Of a stretch of DNA of 64,000 nt, positions 1 to 12,999 are shown one piece after another. Position 1 is the first letter of the stretch. Each line of letters begins with the position of its first letter. The position numbers and the translations under genes are program-made. This stretch comes from Agelaius tricolor (lineage: Eukaryota > Chordata > Aves > Passeriformes > Icteridae): positions 1,398,001-1,462,000 of the forward strand of contig JALJCS010000007.1 of NCBI GenBank assembly GCA_023055355.1, read 5' to 3'. The notes beneath the pieces were generated by a model, which was given only the letters and a program-made list of their open reading frames with translations, had not been told where the DNA came from and searched no databases.

Positions 1-839
1 TTTTAAAAAGCTGCATAATTGCACACATCCAATCTGCTTTAAATGAGGACTAGGTTGCAAAATCAATACCACATAATGAGGAGCGTTATTTCTCCTTCCT
101 CTCCTTTGCATCTGCATATGCAAAGTAGATAATTGCCCACTTTTCTTTTCCATGGGCTCTGTGCCACATTTATTTTTCAGGGTGGAGCCACTCTGGAGCT
201 GTGTCAGGATGACATAGTGGAGGAGGCTGCTGTCTCCAGAAGTTTTTTCCACATTTGTTTCAGCAGACAGAAGATGAGCAGTGAATGTGCAGGGGATTAT
301 GTGGAAAAGGATGAGCTCTTGGGTTTCAACCAGCTGGGATGTGCCTTAGGAAGGGATTGAATCCCTCCTTCCTTACTTGGGTGGGGCTGCACGAGTCAGT
401 TAAACCACACTTCTTGCAGGTGGCCATGAATTTCACCCTCCCTGTTTCTGAGTGTCTAAATTGACATTTTGTGGTCTCATTTGCAGAAGTGCTGAATGAT
501 CCCAGATGGAATAAATTCAATTGGTGCTACACATGTGAAGTGCTCTGAATGAGGAACGCAGCAATTCTTGAAATATTCACTTGAACTCTTCACTGTCTCA
601 AACTCAGGAACCAGAATCTAAAGAACTGCAGGTAATTCCAGCCCATCCCAAACCCATCACACCCAGGAGGAAACAAAACCTGTTCATGGCTGATGGTTCT
701 TTTCCATGGAAAGGGGAGGAAGGGGCACCTTCCTGCTGTTTATCCTGATATCCCAGAAGGGTCCTGGCCAAAGAAAACCTAAACCCAGGGTGGCTGGGAA
801 AGTTGTTGTGACTGCCCTGCCCCTCTCACCCTCCTCCTG
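1..839. other. Unassigned sequence, no gene seen
   Basis: AT-balanced sequence with no repeat family I recognise and no open frame longer than about 75 codons supported by splice or codon signals. It probably represents old intergenic or intronic DNA. Confidence 0.5.
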
Positions 840-861
840 AGTGTTAATGGCTCTGCCAGGT

Positions 862-1175
862 GGGACCAGGAGTCTCCAAAATTCCTGCCAGGAGGACACA
901 GACAGTGGGGCTGGGCTCTGCTCCCAGGGCACAGGGACAGGAGCAGAGGGAACGGCCTCAGGCTGGGCCAGGGCAGGCTCAGCTTGGCCAGCAGCAGCAA
1001 TTTGCCCATGGCAAGGGAGCTCAGGCCTTGGCAGGGGCTGCCCAGGGAGCTTTGCAGTGCCCAGCCCTGCAGGTGTCCCCTGCAGGTGGCACTGAGTGCT
1101 CTGGGCTGGGGACAAGGTGCCCATGGGCACAGCTGGCACTGCATGGGCTGGGAGGGCTTTGCCAGCCCCAGGAGT
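862..1175 (+). mobile_element. CR1 LINE, 3' fragment (J-like subfamily)
   Basis: The stretch gives the end of the CR1 ORF2 region in sense orientation: a GGGACAGGAGCAGAGGGAAC block, a CTGCCCAGGGAGCTTTG block and then the 3' untranslated end. The same sequence recurs at 4105-4440, 27830-27967 and 56295-56520, and in reverse at 16571-16850, so it is a dispersed family. Reading frames on it are decayed CR1 and not host genes. The subfamily name is by resemblance only. Confidence 0.8.
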
Positions 1176-1487
1176 TCCAGAAGGTTCTGAGAAACACAGC
1201 TGAGGGGGGCTGGGAATGACGGTGGAGGGATCTGGGGCTCTGGGAGGGCCCAGTCCTTCCAGAGGAAGCTCTGGCACCAGGGGATTTAGGGGTGGTTTGG
1301 GAGGTGCAGCCACCCCCAGGGCTCAGCTGGGTTATCCTGAATGCTGAGTGCCAGCAGAGCCTGGGGAAACAAGGGGGAGAAATGGCTCAGCTGAGAAAAG
1401 CTTTGAACTGGCAGAGAGGGAGTCCAGAAGTAACTGTGACAAAGTGTAGCTTGTGTGGAGTACAATATAAGGTTAGAGAGATACAAA

Positions 1488-1700
1488 ATGAGATTAGATG
1501 GGATTTTGGGCAGGAATTGTTCCCTGGCAGGGTGGGCAGGCCCTGGCACAGGGGGCCCAGAGCAGCTGGGGCTGCCCCTGCATCCCTGGCAGTGCCCAAG
1601 GCCAGGTTGGGTGTGGAACCTCATGGAAGGTTCCCTGTCCATGGCATGGGGCTGGATGAGCTTGGGGATCCCTCCAACCCCAACCATTCCATTGCTCCCC
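1488..1700 (+). mobile_element. CR1 LINE, 3' fragment
   Basis: Sense CR1 3' end: GGAATTGTTCCCTGGCAGGG, then CCCTGGCAGTGCCCAAGGCC, then a degenerate CCAACCCCAACCATTCCATT terminus. It is 5'-truncated, as is usual for CR1. Confidence 0.8.
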
Positions 1701-2500
1701 GAGGAGGGAACAGCTCTGAATGCACCAGCAGGCACAGGGAGGGTGGCAGAAGCTGCAGAGCCACCACAGGCACACCTTTGGTTCCTGTGTCCCTTCTTCA
1801 GGCCACAACTCAATTAAATCCCAATCAGTGGCTCATTAACCCTCCAGTGTGAGCAGACACTCCAGCAAACCGGGAACAGCGATGAGAACAGAAGCCTGTA
1901 AGAGTGAAAATTAATAAAATCAATGTCATTAGCAAAGGGAAGAGAAAATTCCAGGTAGGTGTGGCTGTTCTTTAGGAGTTAGAACAAGCAAACTGTGAAA
2001 AACAGATGTGCTCTTCCTCCAGGATGGCAGGATGGGAAAAGGTGACACAGGGAATGCCAAAATGATTGATGGCTTTTTCTCCTGACTCCTCAGCAAGGAG
2101 AATGAACAATGGTCCATTGAGTAACCACGAAGAACAGAGCAGAACATTTCAGCAAGTTGGGCTTTTTCCAACCAGCCAGACCTGGCAGAATGCAGCTGAG
2201 AGGATGTGGAGGACTGGCTGAATCCTAGAGGAACCCACAAGGAATCCCTTCCCACAGCTGGAAAAAGGGAAGAGCAGGGACAGGTGCTGCAGTCACCTGA
2301 GTTAAAAAAAAAAAACAGCTTGGGGAATGTCAGAGCAGAAAACAGCCCAGCTTGAATTCCTGGAAATTTCTGGAAACAAATAATGAAACAAAGTTTTCTT
2401 TTGTGCATGGGAAATAATGAAATGATAAGTGGAGGCCAAGAATGATTTGCCAGGAACAAATCCTGCCCAGCCAGGCTCATTTCCTCCCCTGACAAGTAGC
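1701..2500. other. Unassigned sequence, no gene seen
   Basis: No recognisable gene or young repeat. Minus-strand open frames of up to about 208 codons have no domain I recognise and no splice context; I read them as chance. Confidence 0.45.
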
Positions 2501-2504
2501 AGCT

Positions 2505-3430
2505 CTTATGGACAATAGATATTGCATATCTTGACTGGAGCGAGGCTTTCAGCACAGCCTCCGCTGAGGGAACTAAAATGAAACCATTGTAAGGTGGACT
2601 CAGCTGCTTGAAACATCAAAAACCCTCCAAGAGGGATTGTTGTTGGTGTAGAAAAATTATGGAAAGCATTTTTTGCAGATGCCCTGCCTGGGGTTTGTGC
2701 CATTCCCTGTTTTCCTTGTGTTTTGGAGGATGAGGGATTGAGTGGGAAAGTTCTTGTAGGATTAACATCTTGATCCTTGAAGAAATGGTGTAAAAACAGC
2801 AGGATTCAGTGCAAGTGTAAACTCAGTTTTACATAAGAATAAACCCCCCCAGTGGAAGCAGCCAACAAGGCAAAAAACCTGGACAAAAACCTGTGGGGAT
2901 TTTGGAAGAGCTTGAACTCCCTTGAGAATTAACAAATGTGTGGGAAAGCAAAGATTGGCCTGAAATGTCTAAACAGGCTGGTTGGGATGTATGGAATAAT
3001 TCCTGCACTCCCACTCAGCCCTGGGGAGGCCTGAAAGTGAAAAATGAATGATTCCCTTTGGTCACTGAACTGGAGAAACCCCAGCCTGGTCTCCAGCTTC
3101 CTCACGAGGCCAATTAGGGAAAGTCCTGAGAGCACAAAAAGGTGCTGAAAGTCTGTAAAAAAAGCTGACTCTGGAGGGAAACCTCAAAGATCTGGGTTTG
3201 TTGGTTTTAATCTAGAGAAAATAGGACAGAGAAGTAACATGATAAGAGTCTTCAAATATGTAACAGGTAGAAGGCAGCAGGAAACTCTCAATGCTTGGAG
3301 GGCAGCAGGGAGCTTAAACAATATCCAGAATTACAGTTCCTGCTGGATTGAAAGGAAAACTTCCCAGTTAGGGAGTTAAAGGAGCCTTGAAGGGCATTCA
3401 GGGCATTAAATGCAGCTGGAAAAAGCACCA
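2505..3430 (+). mobile_element. Old, heavily decayed CR1-type LINE
   Basis: Near 2515-2575 a block resembles the CR1 reverse transcriptase stretch around the conserved KAFD..S motif (CTTGACTGGAGCGAGGCTTT). Near 3205-3290 another block (CATGATAAGAGTCTTCAAAT) matches the downstream ORF2 segment shared by old CR1 lineages of birds and turtles. The order agrees with one sense-oriented element broken by indels. The ends are approximate and the middle is not aligned, so two separate fragments are also possible. Confidence 0.45.
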
Positions 3431-3960
3431 GAGATTATTGGTGTGGTGAGGGAAGAAGCTTTGAGGCAAATGTACCTGAAAAGCTGCAGCAATGGATTTG
3501 AAGGGCTCAGGTGACATCTGGAGCTGGAGACATCCTGAGGGTGCTGTCCATGGGTAAAGCATCTCTCAGCTCCCAGTAAGTTCTTTCCAGCAACCTCAAA
3601 GCAGGAAAAAAAGAGAAAAATCAGCTCTAAGATGCAAACATTGAAAGGTTTCTGAGTCTCACATAATTTCTTGAGGTCTCTCTGTGCTTTCAATGATTGC
3701 AAACAGACACAGACGGTGCCAGAATGGCTGAATTTCTGCTTCAGTGGTTTCCTGCTGCAGGTGAGAAAAGGGATGTTAGGCTGTGTTGGTGTCTTTGTGC
3801 AAAAATAAATAAATAAAGATAGAGAAGGAAAGAAATAAATCAAGGCAGGCTGCATCCTGTGCATTTCTGGCAGGAGCAGCCTGCAGTCCCATCACCTGGG
3901 AGACAACCAGGGACTGGCACTGCTGCTGTGCCAGGAACGAGAGGAACCTGAGGGGTGGCT
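3431..3960. other. Unassigned sequence, no gene seen
   Basis: Nothing recognisable apart from a short AAAT-rich run at about 3803-3840. Confidence 0.45.
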
Positions 3961-3964
3961 GTGC

Positions 3965-4470
3965 TTGGATCCCTCTGCAGACCCTGAGGAGGCAAGAGAG
4001 CCCAGGCAAGGAAATGAGAAGCAGCAGAGGTACCAAGAGCTGGGCAGGGGCTCAGGGAGCTGGGCAGGGGCTGGGGCTGGAGCAAAGGAGGCTCAGGGAG
4101 ACCCTCAGTGTCCCCAAGTCCCTGCCAGGAGGGCACAGCCGGGGGGGTCGGGCTCTGCTCCCAGGGCACAGGGACAGGAGCAGAGGGAACGGCCTCAGGC
4201 TGGGCCAGGGCAGGCTCAGCTTGGGCAGCAGCAGCAATTTGCCCATGGCAAGGGAGCTCAGGCCTTGGCAGGGGCTGCCCAGGGAGCTTTGCAGTGCCCA
4301 GCCCTGCAGGTGTCCCCTGCAGGTGGCACTGAGTGCTCTGGGCTGGGGACAAGGTGCCCATGGGGCACAGCTGGCACTGCAGGGGCTGGCAGGGCTGGGC
4401 CAGCCCCAGGGATTTCTGATTCTGGGAAATTGGCTGAGTTCCCACTTCAGCTCCTTCCAGAAGGTTCTGA
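3965..4470 (+). mobile_element. CR1 LINE, 3' fragment (J-like subfamily)
   Basis: Sense copy of the family at 862-1175, longer at both ends. The upstream part (4040-4105) holds two copies of a CAGGGAGCTGGGCAGGGGCT unit, the same unit expanded to about eight copies inside the minus-strand relative at 16850-17096. The downstream end (4410-4470) includes a segment that recurs in reverse at 16385-16430. Confidence 0.8.
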
Positions 4471-5900
<1,430 letters not shown>

Positions 5901-6652
5901 TAATCAAATAAAGCATTAAGGAAACTGTTTGGTGCAATGTGAATAATTTCAAATCTTTTGGATAATCCCCTTTTTCCTGCATGTCCAGCCTGCAGCAGAC
6001 ACCACAGAATATCATCAGAAGCCTCAAATTCGGTTTGTACTGGTGATTAATGCAGGTGTTAATTCCTCCAATTAACATTTGTGCAAAGTTTCTCTGCTTT
6101 ACAAAGATCAGGAGCTCACAGGTGCTGGATGTCACTGATATCATCCACCTGGGGCATTAAATCACCTGGGAATTCAGGAGGCTTGAAGAATTCAATCACA
6201 GTTTTTCTCAAACCACTCCAAAATTTCTGGTAATTTTGTGCTCCTGCCTGGATGGGAATTCAGTAGTAAAATATCTTTTTGGGAGTGCTTCAAACCCCTC
6301 ACCCAGCCATGCTTCCAAACTGAAAGTAAAAGCCAGGAGATTTTGCTGAATCCCTGCAGATGTGAAAGATTTGGGGGTTTTGGGGTTCAGGACTGAGGTC
6401 AGAGCTCACCAGGGGCTGCAGCTGCTCCAGAGGGGCCTCACCAGCCTCAGTGCCCTGATGGCACCTGAGCTTTTCCAGGAATTTGCAGGAATTTTCCTCA
6501 GGGCAGTGCAGGAAAGAGCTCTGGCTCACCTGGAGCAGGGAGAAAGCTCCAGCTCAGCGTGGAGATTTTATTCACTGGGAAGCAACAAAGGAAAGGCCTT
6601 GGAGGAAAACTCTGCAGGCAGGAAAATCTGAGTGGATAAAAATCAACATCAG
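5901..6652. other. Unassigned sequence, no gene seen
   Basis: No family or gene recognised; the open frames of about 80 codons overlap on both strands without codon support. Confidence 0.45.
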
Positions 6653-6870
6653 GGAATCACAGAACAATTTGGGTTGGGAAGGATCTTAAATCCCACCCAG
6701 AGCCACCCCTGCCATGGCAGGGACACCTCCCACTGTCCCAGGTGCTCCCAGCCCCAGTGTCCAGCCTGGCCTTGGGCACTGCCAGGGATGCAGGGGCAGC
6801 CCCAGCTGCTCTGGGCACCCTGTGCCAGGGCAGAGGCTCAGCTCTTCCTGCCACACTTCAAATAAAATCT
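6653..6870 (-). mobile_element. CR1 LINE, 3' fragment
   Basis: Antisense CR1. It starts with the inverted 3' terminus (AATCACAGAACAATTTGGGT) and runs through CCTGCCATGGCAGGGACACC into the inverted ORF2 end. It lies head to head with the plus-strand copy that starts at 6938. Confidence 0.85.
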
Positions 6871-6937
6871 CAGAAACCTCTCTCAGGATCTCAACCTCAA
6901 AAAAAAAACCAAATCCAAAATTATACAGCAAACATGG

Positions 6938-7250
6938 GAGAGCTCAGAGCCCCTGGCAGGGCCTGAAGGGGCTCCAGGAGAGCTGCAGAGGGACTGGGGA
7001 CAAGGCCTGCAGGGACAGCACCCAGGGAATGGCTTCAAAGTAGGATTTGATGGGATCTTGGGCAGGAATTGTTCCCTGGCAGGGTGGGCAGGGCTGGCAT
7101 GGAATTCCACCCCTGCATCCCTGGCAGTGCCCAAGGCCAGGCTGGGCACTGGGGCTGGGAGCACCTGGGACAGTGGGAGGTGTCCCTGCCATGGCAGGGC
7201 TGGCACTGGGTGGGATTTGGGATCCTTCCAACCCAAACCATTCCATGACT
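6938..7250 (+). mobile_element. CR1 LINE, 3' fragment
   Basis: Sense CR1: GGGACTGGGGACAAGGCCTG, GGAATTGTTCCCTGGCAGGG, CCTGCCATGGCAGGG and a terminus at CCAAACCATTCCATGACTGT. It is 5'-truncated near the start of the copy. Confidence 0.85.
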
Positions 7251-7579
7251 GTACAATTCCCACAGATGAAATCAATTGCCAACATCATTTCCTATTGACA
7301 CCAACCCATGTCCAGAACCTCTCACTTCTTAACTTCCAAGAAAATCAGGATTCCCTTTCCATTTGCAGCCCTGCTGGCCCTGCTGTGCCATTTCACACCC
7401 AATTTTCCGGCCCAGCAGGAGCAGGGGGTGCTGAGCCTGGTTTACCAAGGGAAGCAAATCAGGGCAGGCCCAGGCTGGCAGCAAAGCCCAGCTCTGCCAG
7501 GAGTGTCCTTGTGTGTCCCTGTGTCCCAACACTGCCACTGCACTGCCCAGCAGGGGACAATGGCAGGGCTGTCCCTCAG

Positions 7580-7645
7580 CAGGCACAGGCTGGGAGTTTT
7601 GGGGTGTCTGTGCAGGGCAGGATGATCCTGAGGGTCCCCATAACT
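7580..7645 (+). mobile_element. CR1 LINE 3' end (F-like subfamily)
   Basis: TTTTGGGGTGTCTGTGCAGG followed by GGATGATCCTGAGGGTCCC is the 3' end of another CR1 group also seen near 10960-11010 and 15595-15660. Only this end is convincing; the 200 bases upstream could be more of the same element. Confidence 0.55.
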
Positions 7646-7657
7646 CCCTTTATGAGG

Positions 7658-7745
7658 TACCACAATGATCCTGTTAAAATACAGATCATCCTGTTAAAAT
7701 ACAGATTTTCAGTAGTGCAGTGCATCCTGTTAAAAATACAGGTTT
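7658..7745 (+). repeat. Three imperfect copies of an 18-bp unit
   Basis: ATCCTGTTAAAATACAGA recurs three times with short spacers. It is a small local duplication with no known function. Confidence 0.8.
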
Positions 7746-8471
7746 TTTCCTGATTTGTTTCAGTGGCTACAATGTCTGGAAAACATCCAACCCATTTTTT
7801 TTTTCAGTGGAAGCTGATTCACCTGACACTGGCACTTGCAATGAGTGCAGGGCAGTTACGGTCTCCATGCTACCAAAAGTGAGGTGAAGCAGAACAGAAC
7901 TCTGTGTGTTCCAAATGTGGGGATTTATCTCCCAAATTCTACATCAGGTAAAGCACAGAACCATTCCTGCAGCAAATACATCTGGAAAACAACCTGTGGA
8001 AAATACAACACAGCTGTATTTTCAGCAACAGTTGCAGGGAAGCAGGAAGGCAGAGATCCCCTTGCAGAGATGGTGTGAGTGCTGATACACCAAAAAAAGG
8101 ACAATATTTTAGTGACTCCCATGTCGAAATGAGATACAAAAAGTGAAACAATGACCTGTGCTGTTGCTTTATGGGATGTGGAACCCTCTGTGTTGTGTAA
8201 TGAGAGGTTCCAAGGCTGCCAGGCAGAACAACTCGTGCTTTTCTCAGCAGAAGAACTCAGGGAGTAGCAGCAACTCCTTCACTGCGTTTGGGGAGTGGAA
8301 TCTGCCCAGTGCCCAGTTCCCTCCCTGTCCCAGAATGGAGGATCCCACACAATCAGCAATTCCCAGCACCACTTCTTTGGCTGATGCCTCCCCCACGTGC
8401 CCTGTTCCCAAGCTCTCATGGCAATCCCAGAGAAAACAGAAGGTCCCCAAGGCCTCCCTCCCACTCCTGGG
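7746..8471. other. Unassigned sequence, no gene seen
   Basis: Two open frames (75-150 codons) have no homology I recognise. The segment ends at the LTR insertion point. Confidence 0.4.
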
Positions 8472-9064
8472 TGTGAAAAAATGTGTATTTTATGATTGGC
8501 TTTTGGCAGATATTAAAATGAATGTTATTTGTGTTATGTTAGAAAGTTATGCTGTAATAATATTCTTATGTAGTGTGTTAAATATGGTTTTGGGTTATAA
8601 CATAAGGTTAAAATAGAAACTGTGCTAAAGAAAGGACTCACACCAGATAGCAGCCACAGGACACCTGAATCTTTCAGAGAAAGAGAATTTATTGCTCCAT
8701 TATCAGAAGAAACGAACTTCTTCCTTCCTGAAGACGCTGACAGCATCAAGAGGAAGAAGCTGATGATGAGCAGACAGAATCCCGTGTTTGAATGGAATTT
8801 ATGCATCATGGATGAGGTGTATGAATATGCAACAGGCTGTTGCTGTTAAGGGTTAATCTTCTGTTAACGTGGGGCCTTTTTTGGGCTTATTTTGTCCAGA
8901 AAAGGTACCTGGATTGTCTGTAACTCTTTGTTCTTATTGTCTCATACTGTCCTAATCCAGATTGTCCAAATTATTCTCACTCTAATTCCATTGCTATTTT
9001 TATAACCATTTTATTACTATTAAACTTTTACAATTTTATAAACGAGCGATTGGCGTTTTTCCCA
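8472..9064 (+). mobile_element. Solo LTR of a songbird endogenous retrovirus
   Basis: The 593-bp block begins TGTG and ends CCCA, the TG...CA form of retroviral LTRs, with an ATTAAA polyadenylation hexamer at 9019-9024. The sequence resembles an LTR family I know from songbird genomes. TGGG directly before (8468-8471) and after (9065-9068) fits a 4-bp target duplication. No retroviral internal region adjoins, so it is a solo LTR left by recombination. The family name is not assigned. Confidence 0.75.
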
Positions 9065-9335
9065 TGGGGCAGCAAGGCCCAGCATTAACCCCTGACAGTG
9101 CTGCAGCAGCTGCCAGTGCTGGCCCCTTTCCCTTGGCACCACCACCCCCTGTCCAAGGAGCACAGGGAGCCCTCTCCTTGTCTCCTCACCCATTTTTAGC
9201 CACACCAAACCCCCCAGGCAGGAATCTAAAGGCGTGATTCCTTGGGAGAAAGTTTGACCATTTAAAAATAAATTCCCTCTCTAGTCAGCAGGGGCCAAGA
9301 GAAGAGAAGAATTCACGTTGTAAAGGTGTCTGTTT
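9065..9335. other. Unassigned spacer
   Basis: No gene or repeat recognised between the solo LTR and the AT-rich run. Confidence 0.4.
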
Positions 9336-9424
9336 TGATATATATTTTATATATATTTATATATTAATATATATATTAATATAAATGGTACAATTTATAT
9401 TAATTATATATATAATTATAAATA

Positions 9425-9475
<51 letters not shown>
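9336..9475. repeat. AT-rich (TA)n microsatellite
   Basis: About 140 bp of TA/TTA repeats ending in an uninterrupted (TA)n run of about 35 bp at 9438-9472. The run is self-complementary. Confidence 0.95.
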
Positions 9476-9745
9476 ACACTGAAAATTAAGAGAACTGAGG
9501 CAATGCTGAAAGCAGGATTCATCCCACTTCTTCTCCTCAGAATTCCCCCCAGAACACACACACAAAGATCAAGAATGTATTGAAAACAAAGTGCAGGTTG
9601 AAAAAAAAAAAAACAAACCCCAAACAAAGCAATTTTCCCATTTGTCACTAGGTATCCTATAGATTACTTAACAGATCAATCTTTTTATTCCTTGAATGCT
9701 TTTTAATCTTTTTTTCCTCCCTAGAACAGCTCATTTCACTGCTAT

Positions 9746-9817
9746 GGGGCATATATACACATACATACATATGTGTGTGTATATATACATTTATATATAC
9801 ATATACATGTATTTATA
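9746..9817. repeat. Degenerate (ATAC/GTAT)n microsatellite
   Basis: Alternating purine-pyrimidine tract with ATAC, GTGT and ATAT blocks, directly before the LTR-like block at 9818. Confidence 0.85.
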
Positions 9818-10447
9818 TGAGAGAAATGGCAGATATGTCTTTACAAACCAGCTCTGGGTCTGCTGGTAGATAAAACCAGTACTGGGAGATAAAAGAAACA
9901 ATGGGAAGGATCCCACTGATTGATGAATGGAAAAAGAGATTTGCTTTTACTAATGAACTTTGGGTTTGCTGATAAACAAAATTAGACATTGAAAGATGAA
10001 AGAAACAATGGGGAAGAAAAACCCCTAAATTCCATAAGAATTCAAAATGAAAAGGGAGGTTTGTACATTAGAGGGAAATCTTTGGGAAATCTTCGGTATC
10101 GGGTGTATTGGGGAGTCTGAACCTCTCAAGTGCCTCAGCCAATTGGGAAAACCACCTAAATTCCATAAGAATTGAAAATTAAAAGGGAGGGTTGTACATT
10201 AGAGGGGAATCTCTGGTATTGGGTGTTTTGGGAAGTCTGAACCTCTCAAGAAATGGGGAAAGAGAGAAGGGAAATGCAGCTGGGAAATTGGGATAAAAAG
10301 GAGGCTGCATCCTCCAAAAACTGGAGAGACCCCAGGGGAATGGCCCATGGCCTCTCCCTTTATTGGAATAAAGCCAAAGGACTCCTCTGGCTCCTGTTTG
10401 GCCATAAAGCTCTGGTGTGTGTGGCTGAATTTTCCTGACCCTGGCAC
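9818..10447 (+). mobile_element. LTR of a songbird endogenous retrovirus, with internal duplication
   Basis: The block runs from TGAGAGAAATGGC to about TGGCACA and has an AATAAA at 10367-10372 downstream of a GGGATAAAAAGGAGGC box, a typical R-region layout. The sequence resembles a songbird LTR family. Its middle is tandemly duplicated (see 10019-10256). I found no target duplication and set the ends by the TG/CA rule, so they may be off by some bases. Confidence 0.6.
10019..10256 (+). repeat. 125-bp tandem duplication inside the LTR
   Basis: The block with CTAAATTCCATAAGAATT, GGGAGG.TTGTACATTAGAG and AGTCTGAACCTCTCAAG occurs twice (about 10024-10129 and 10155-10250). The copies differ by scattered substitutions and a short GGGAAATCTT duplication. 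Confidence 0.85.
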
Positions 10448-10689
10448 AGGGATGCAGGAGCTGTCAGGGGATGTGAGTGCCAGCGATTTCCATGGCGATG
10501 GCGCCGTTTGTCTGCAGCTCTGCCCGTGCCAGCAGCTCGGGAATGACACCAAGCCCAGACCCTTTGTGCAGGGTGACCTGGGCCTGCAGCCCCTGGGGGC
10601 ATCTGTGCCCTCATGCCCAGGCAGGTGTGGGCACACGTGTGTGTAACACACAGGGAGAGGCCACAGGGATGGGCAAGGACCTGGAAGAG
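10448..10689. other. Unassigned sequence, slightly CpG-rich
   Basis: The stretch has several CpGs (10485-10560) but no splice pair or domain I recognise. Confidence 0.4.
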
Positions 10690-11020
10690 CCAAACAAGAG
10701 CAGCTGAGGGACCTTGGAGTGTCCAGCTGGGGCAGAGGGGGCTGAGAGAGACCCACCAGGGGCTGCAGCTCCTCCTGAGGGCCAGCATCCATCTCTGCTC
10801 CCTGGGAGCTGACAGCAGCTGGACCTGGAGGGATTTAGGTTGGATTTCAGGGCAAGGTTCTTCCCAGAGGGTGCTGGCACTGCCCAGGCTGCCCAGGGAA
10901 TGGGCACGGCCCCGAGGCTGCCACAGCTCCAGGAGCCTTTGGCCAGCGCTGCCAGGGATGCCCAGGCTGGGCAGGGCAGGGCTGGGATTGATGATCCTGG
11001 GGGTCCCTTTTATAGATTTA
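10690..11020 (+). mobile_element. CR1 LINE, 3' fragment (F-like subfamily)
   Basis: Sense copy: TTAGGTTGGATTTCAGGGCA, CTGCCCAGGGAATGGGCACG and GATGATCCTGGGGGTCCC. A minus-strand relative lies at 34160-34465 and 3' pieces at 7580 and 15500. Confidence 0.75.
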
Positions 11021-11024
11021 AGCA

Positions 11025-11092
11025 GGAGGGGCCATTTTATAGATTTAAATGTATTAAACAGAAGCCACTCGGAGCTGATCTCTCCTCCTGTC
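11025..11092 (+). repeat. Short dispersed repeat, copy 1
   Basis: TTTATAGATTTAAATGTAT followed by AA.CAGAAGCCACTCGGAGCT recurs at 14945-15012 with about six changes. I do not recognise the family; both copies lie outside CR1. Confidence 0.6.
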
Positions 11093-11093
11093 A

Positions 11094-11500
11094 TGGTTTG
11101 AGGCTGGCACAATGCCAGTGCCCCCATGAAAATACATTCTCCCTGGTGTCTGCTGTGAGATGTGAGCAGGAGTAGAACAAAGCAGGCTCTAGCTTAGGAA
11201 TAAAAGAAAAAAAAAACTTTATTAACTTTCAATACATAAGAGAAACACCCAAAACTCAGAATGAAAACCTTCCAAACATTCCTCCTCCCCCCACCAAATT
11301 TCCAACACATCACAGTAAGACAAAACCTTGGCCCCTCAATTCATTACCATCCCTCAGATCACCGACTCTCAGCCCATCACCACCCTTCAGATAATCAATT
11401 CTCAGTTCATCAAGAGGAGAGGAGTCCCTCTTGTGCCACAGGCTTCCCCTGGAAACACAGTTGAGACCTGGTGTGTTTCCATGTCACACGTGGCACCTCC
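11094..11500 (-). mobile_element. Endogenous retrovirus LTR fragment
   Basis: The edge TGTCATGGTTTGAGGCTGGC resembles a songbird LTR terminus in antisense, and an inverted AATAAA (TTTATT, 11218-11223) lies where such an LTR would carry its polyadenylation signal. The far boundary is unclear and no target duplication was found. Confidence 0.45.
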
Positions 11501-12995
11501 TGGAGAACATTTGCCATCGTGACATCCTCACATCCTTATTTCCTCAAGATATTCCACGATCCTGTGCTCCTGGAGGAGTTCTGGGCCTTATTTAATTTTC
11601 AGGACCAATCAATGCTGGCACTGCGAGCAGAGATGGGTGGGATGAGCAGAGGGTGAAGGAGCAGCACACACAGGAGCCACCCCACAGCTTTGGTGGCAGC
11701 ATCACCTGCAACAGCGCTGGAATTTTGGATTTTGGTGGCTTGAACTGGGGTGGAGCCGTGTTCCACCTGCTGCAAGGTGTGGGCAGGATGCTGCAGGTGA
11801 GTGTGGGCTGGGGATGAGCACACCATGCAACAGCAATGAAGAAAACAAATCAGAATTTCCCTTCCTGCAAGAAGCAGCAGCTCTGCCCTGTTTGGGGATG
11901 GGTTCTGACAGTCACGCTGGAAAATTGCCCTTAGAAACCCACAGGAAGCAACAAATGCCCTTTAGCAGAGGGGGAAGATAAAATTTGCCTTTTTCAACTT
12001 CCATTCCTGGGCTTGTCACATGAAATCTGAACACTGACCAGTGTGAAAATGCCAAAGAAACTGGAATGCTTGAAGTTTGCTTTCTATCCTGTCTTCCTAA
12101 AAAAAAAAAAAAAGAAAAAAAGAAAAAAGGCTTTTACCACTTTGTAGCCCTACCAAAATAAATAATTAACAATAATAAAATTGTTCCATATCACATAAAC
12201 AAGGGCCCCAGGCCTCACTTTTTGGTGGATGATTTATATCTATCGTTTCCTTTGGCAGGCAGAGAAACAGCTCTGGCTCTATCTCGAGTTAAAATTACAA
12301 ACACAAATATCACACAGCAAAGGGCACTCCAAGTCTTGAAGTCCTGCAAGGCTCAGTCCCAGTTTTTTTGGGGTTTTTTTTTTCCATCATGTCACCTCAC
12401 TCAGGAGAAACTGTTCCAGTTTCAGCAGATTCCCTTTGATTTCTCAAATTTAGTGGGCAACACACAATGGCTGAAGCCTGGGAGAATCCAAATTGGACAT
12501 TTTTATGTTGTGTCACATCCAAAGATCCCTCCACAGATGATCCTGGAACAACTCACCTCTCCAAAAAATTCTGTTTTCTCCAGAAAATTCTGTTTTGTCT
12601 TTCTCTAACCCCAGCCCAGCTCCAGCTGTTCCCCCCCCTGCAGAATGATCCATGAGTTTCTTGCTCTCCAGCTGCCCTTCCACACCCCAAATCCCTTTTG
12701 TGCAGGACCCAGGAATGGGAGAAGGAGGACCAATATCTGCAATTCTGTAACCTGGCACCACCTGCCCTGAGAGTGGTGTTTGGGAACGGGGAGAAAGTGA
12801 AAACCCCTTTGCCCAGTGGAATTTTCCTCCATGGATTTGTTGGATCTGCAGGGGCCAAGTTCTTGGGGCTGAGCTGGAAAAGAGACAATAAAATCTGACA
12901 GCCCTGGAGGGCAAAGGGATCCTGGGCTGCAGCAGGGCAAGGGAGGGGATTTTGTCCTGCTCAGGTGAGAGCCCACCTGCAGAGGGGCCCCAGCC
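11501..12995. other. Unassigned sequence, no gene seen
   Basis: It contains an A-rich run at about 12100-12128. Several minus-strand frames of 110-135 codons at 12513-12976 overlap each other in different phases and have no domain I recognise. Confidence 0.45.
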
Positions 12996-12999
12996 CTGG

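Noticed and set aside
8472..10447. Two LTRs on the same strand about 750 bp apart as one short provirus
   Set aside because: The two LTRs differ in sequence throughout and the DNA between is microsatellite and unassigned sequence without gag, pol or env.
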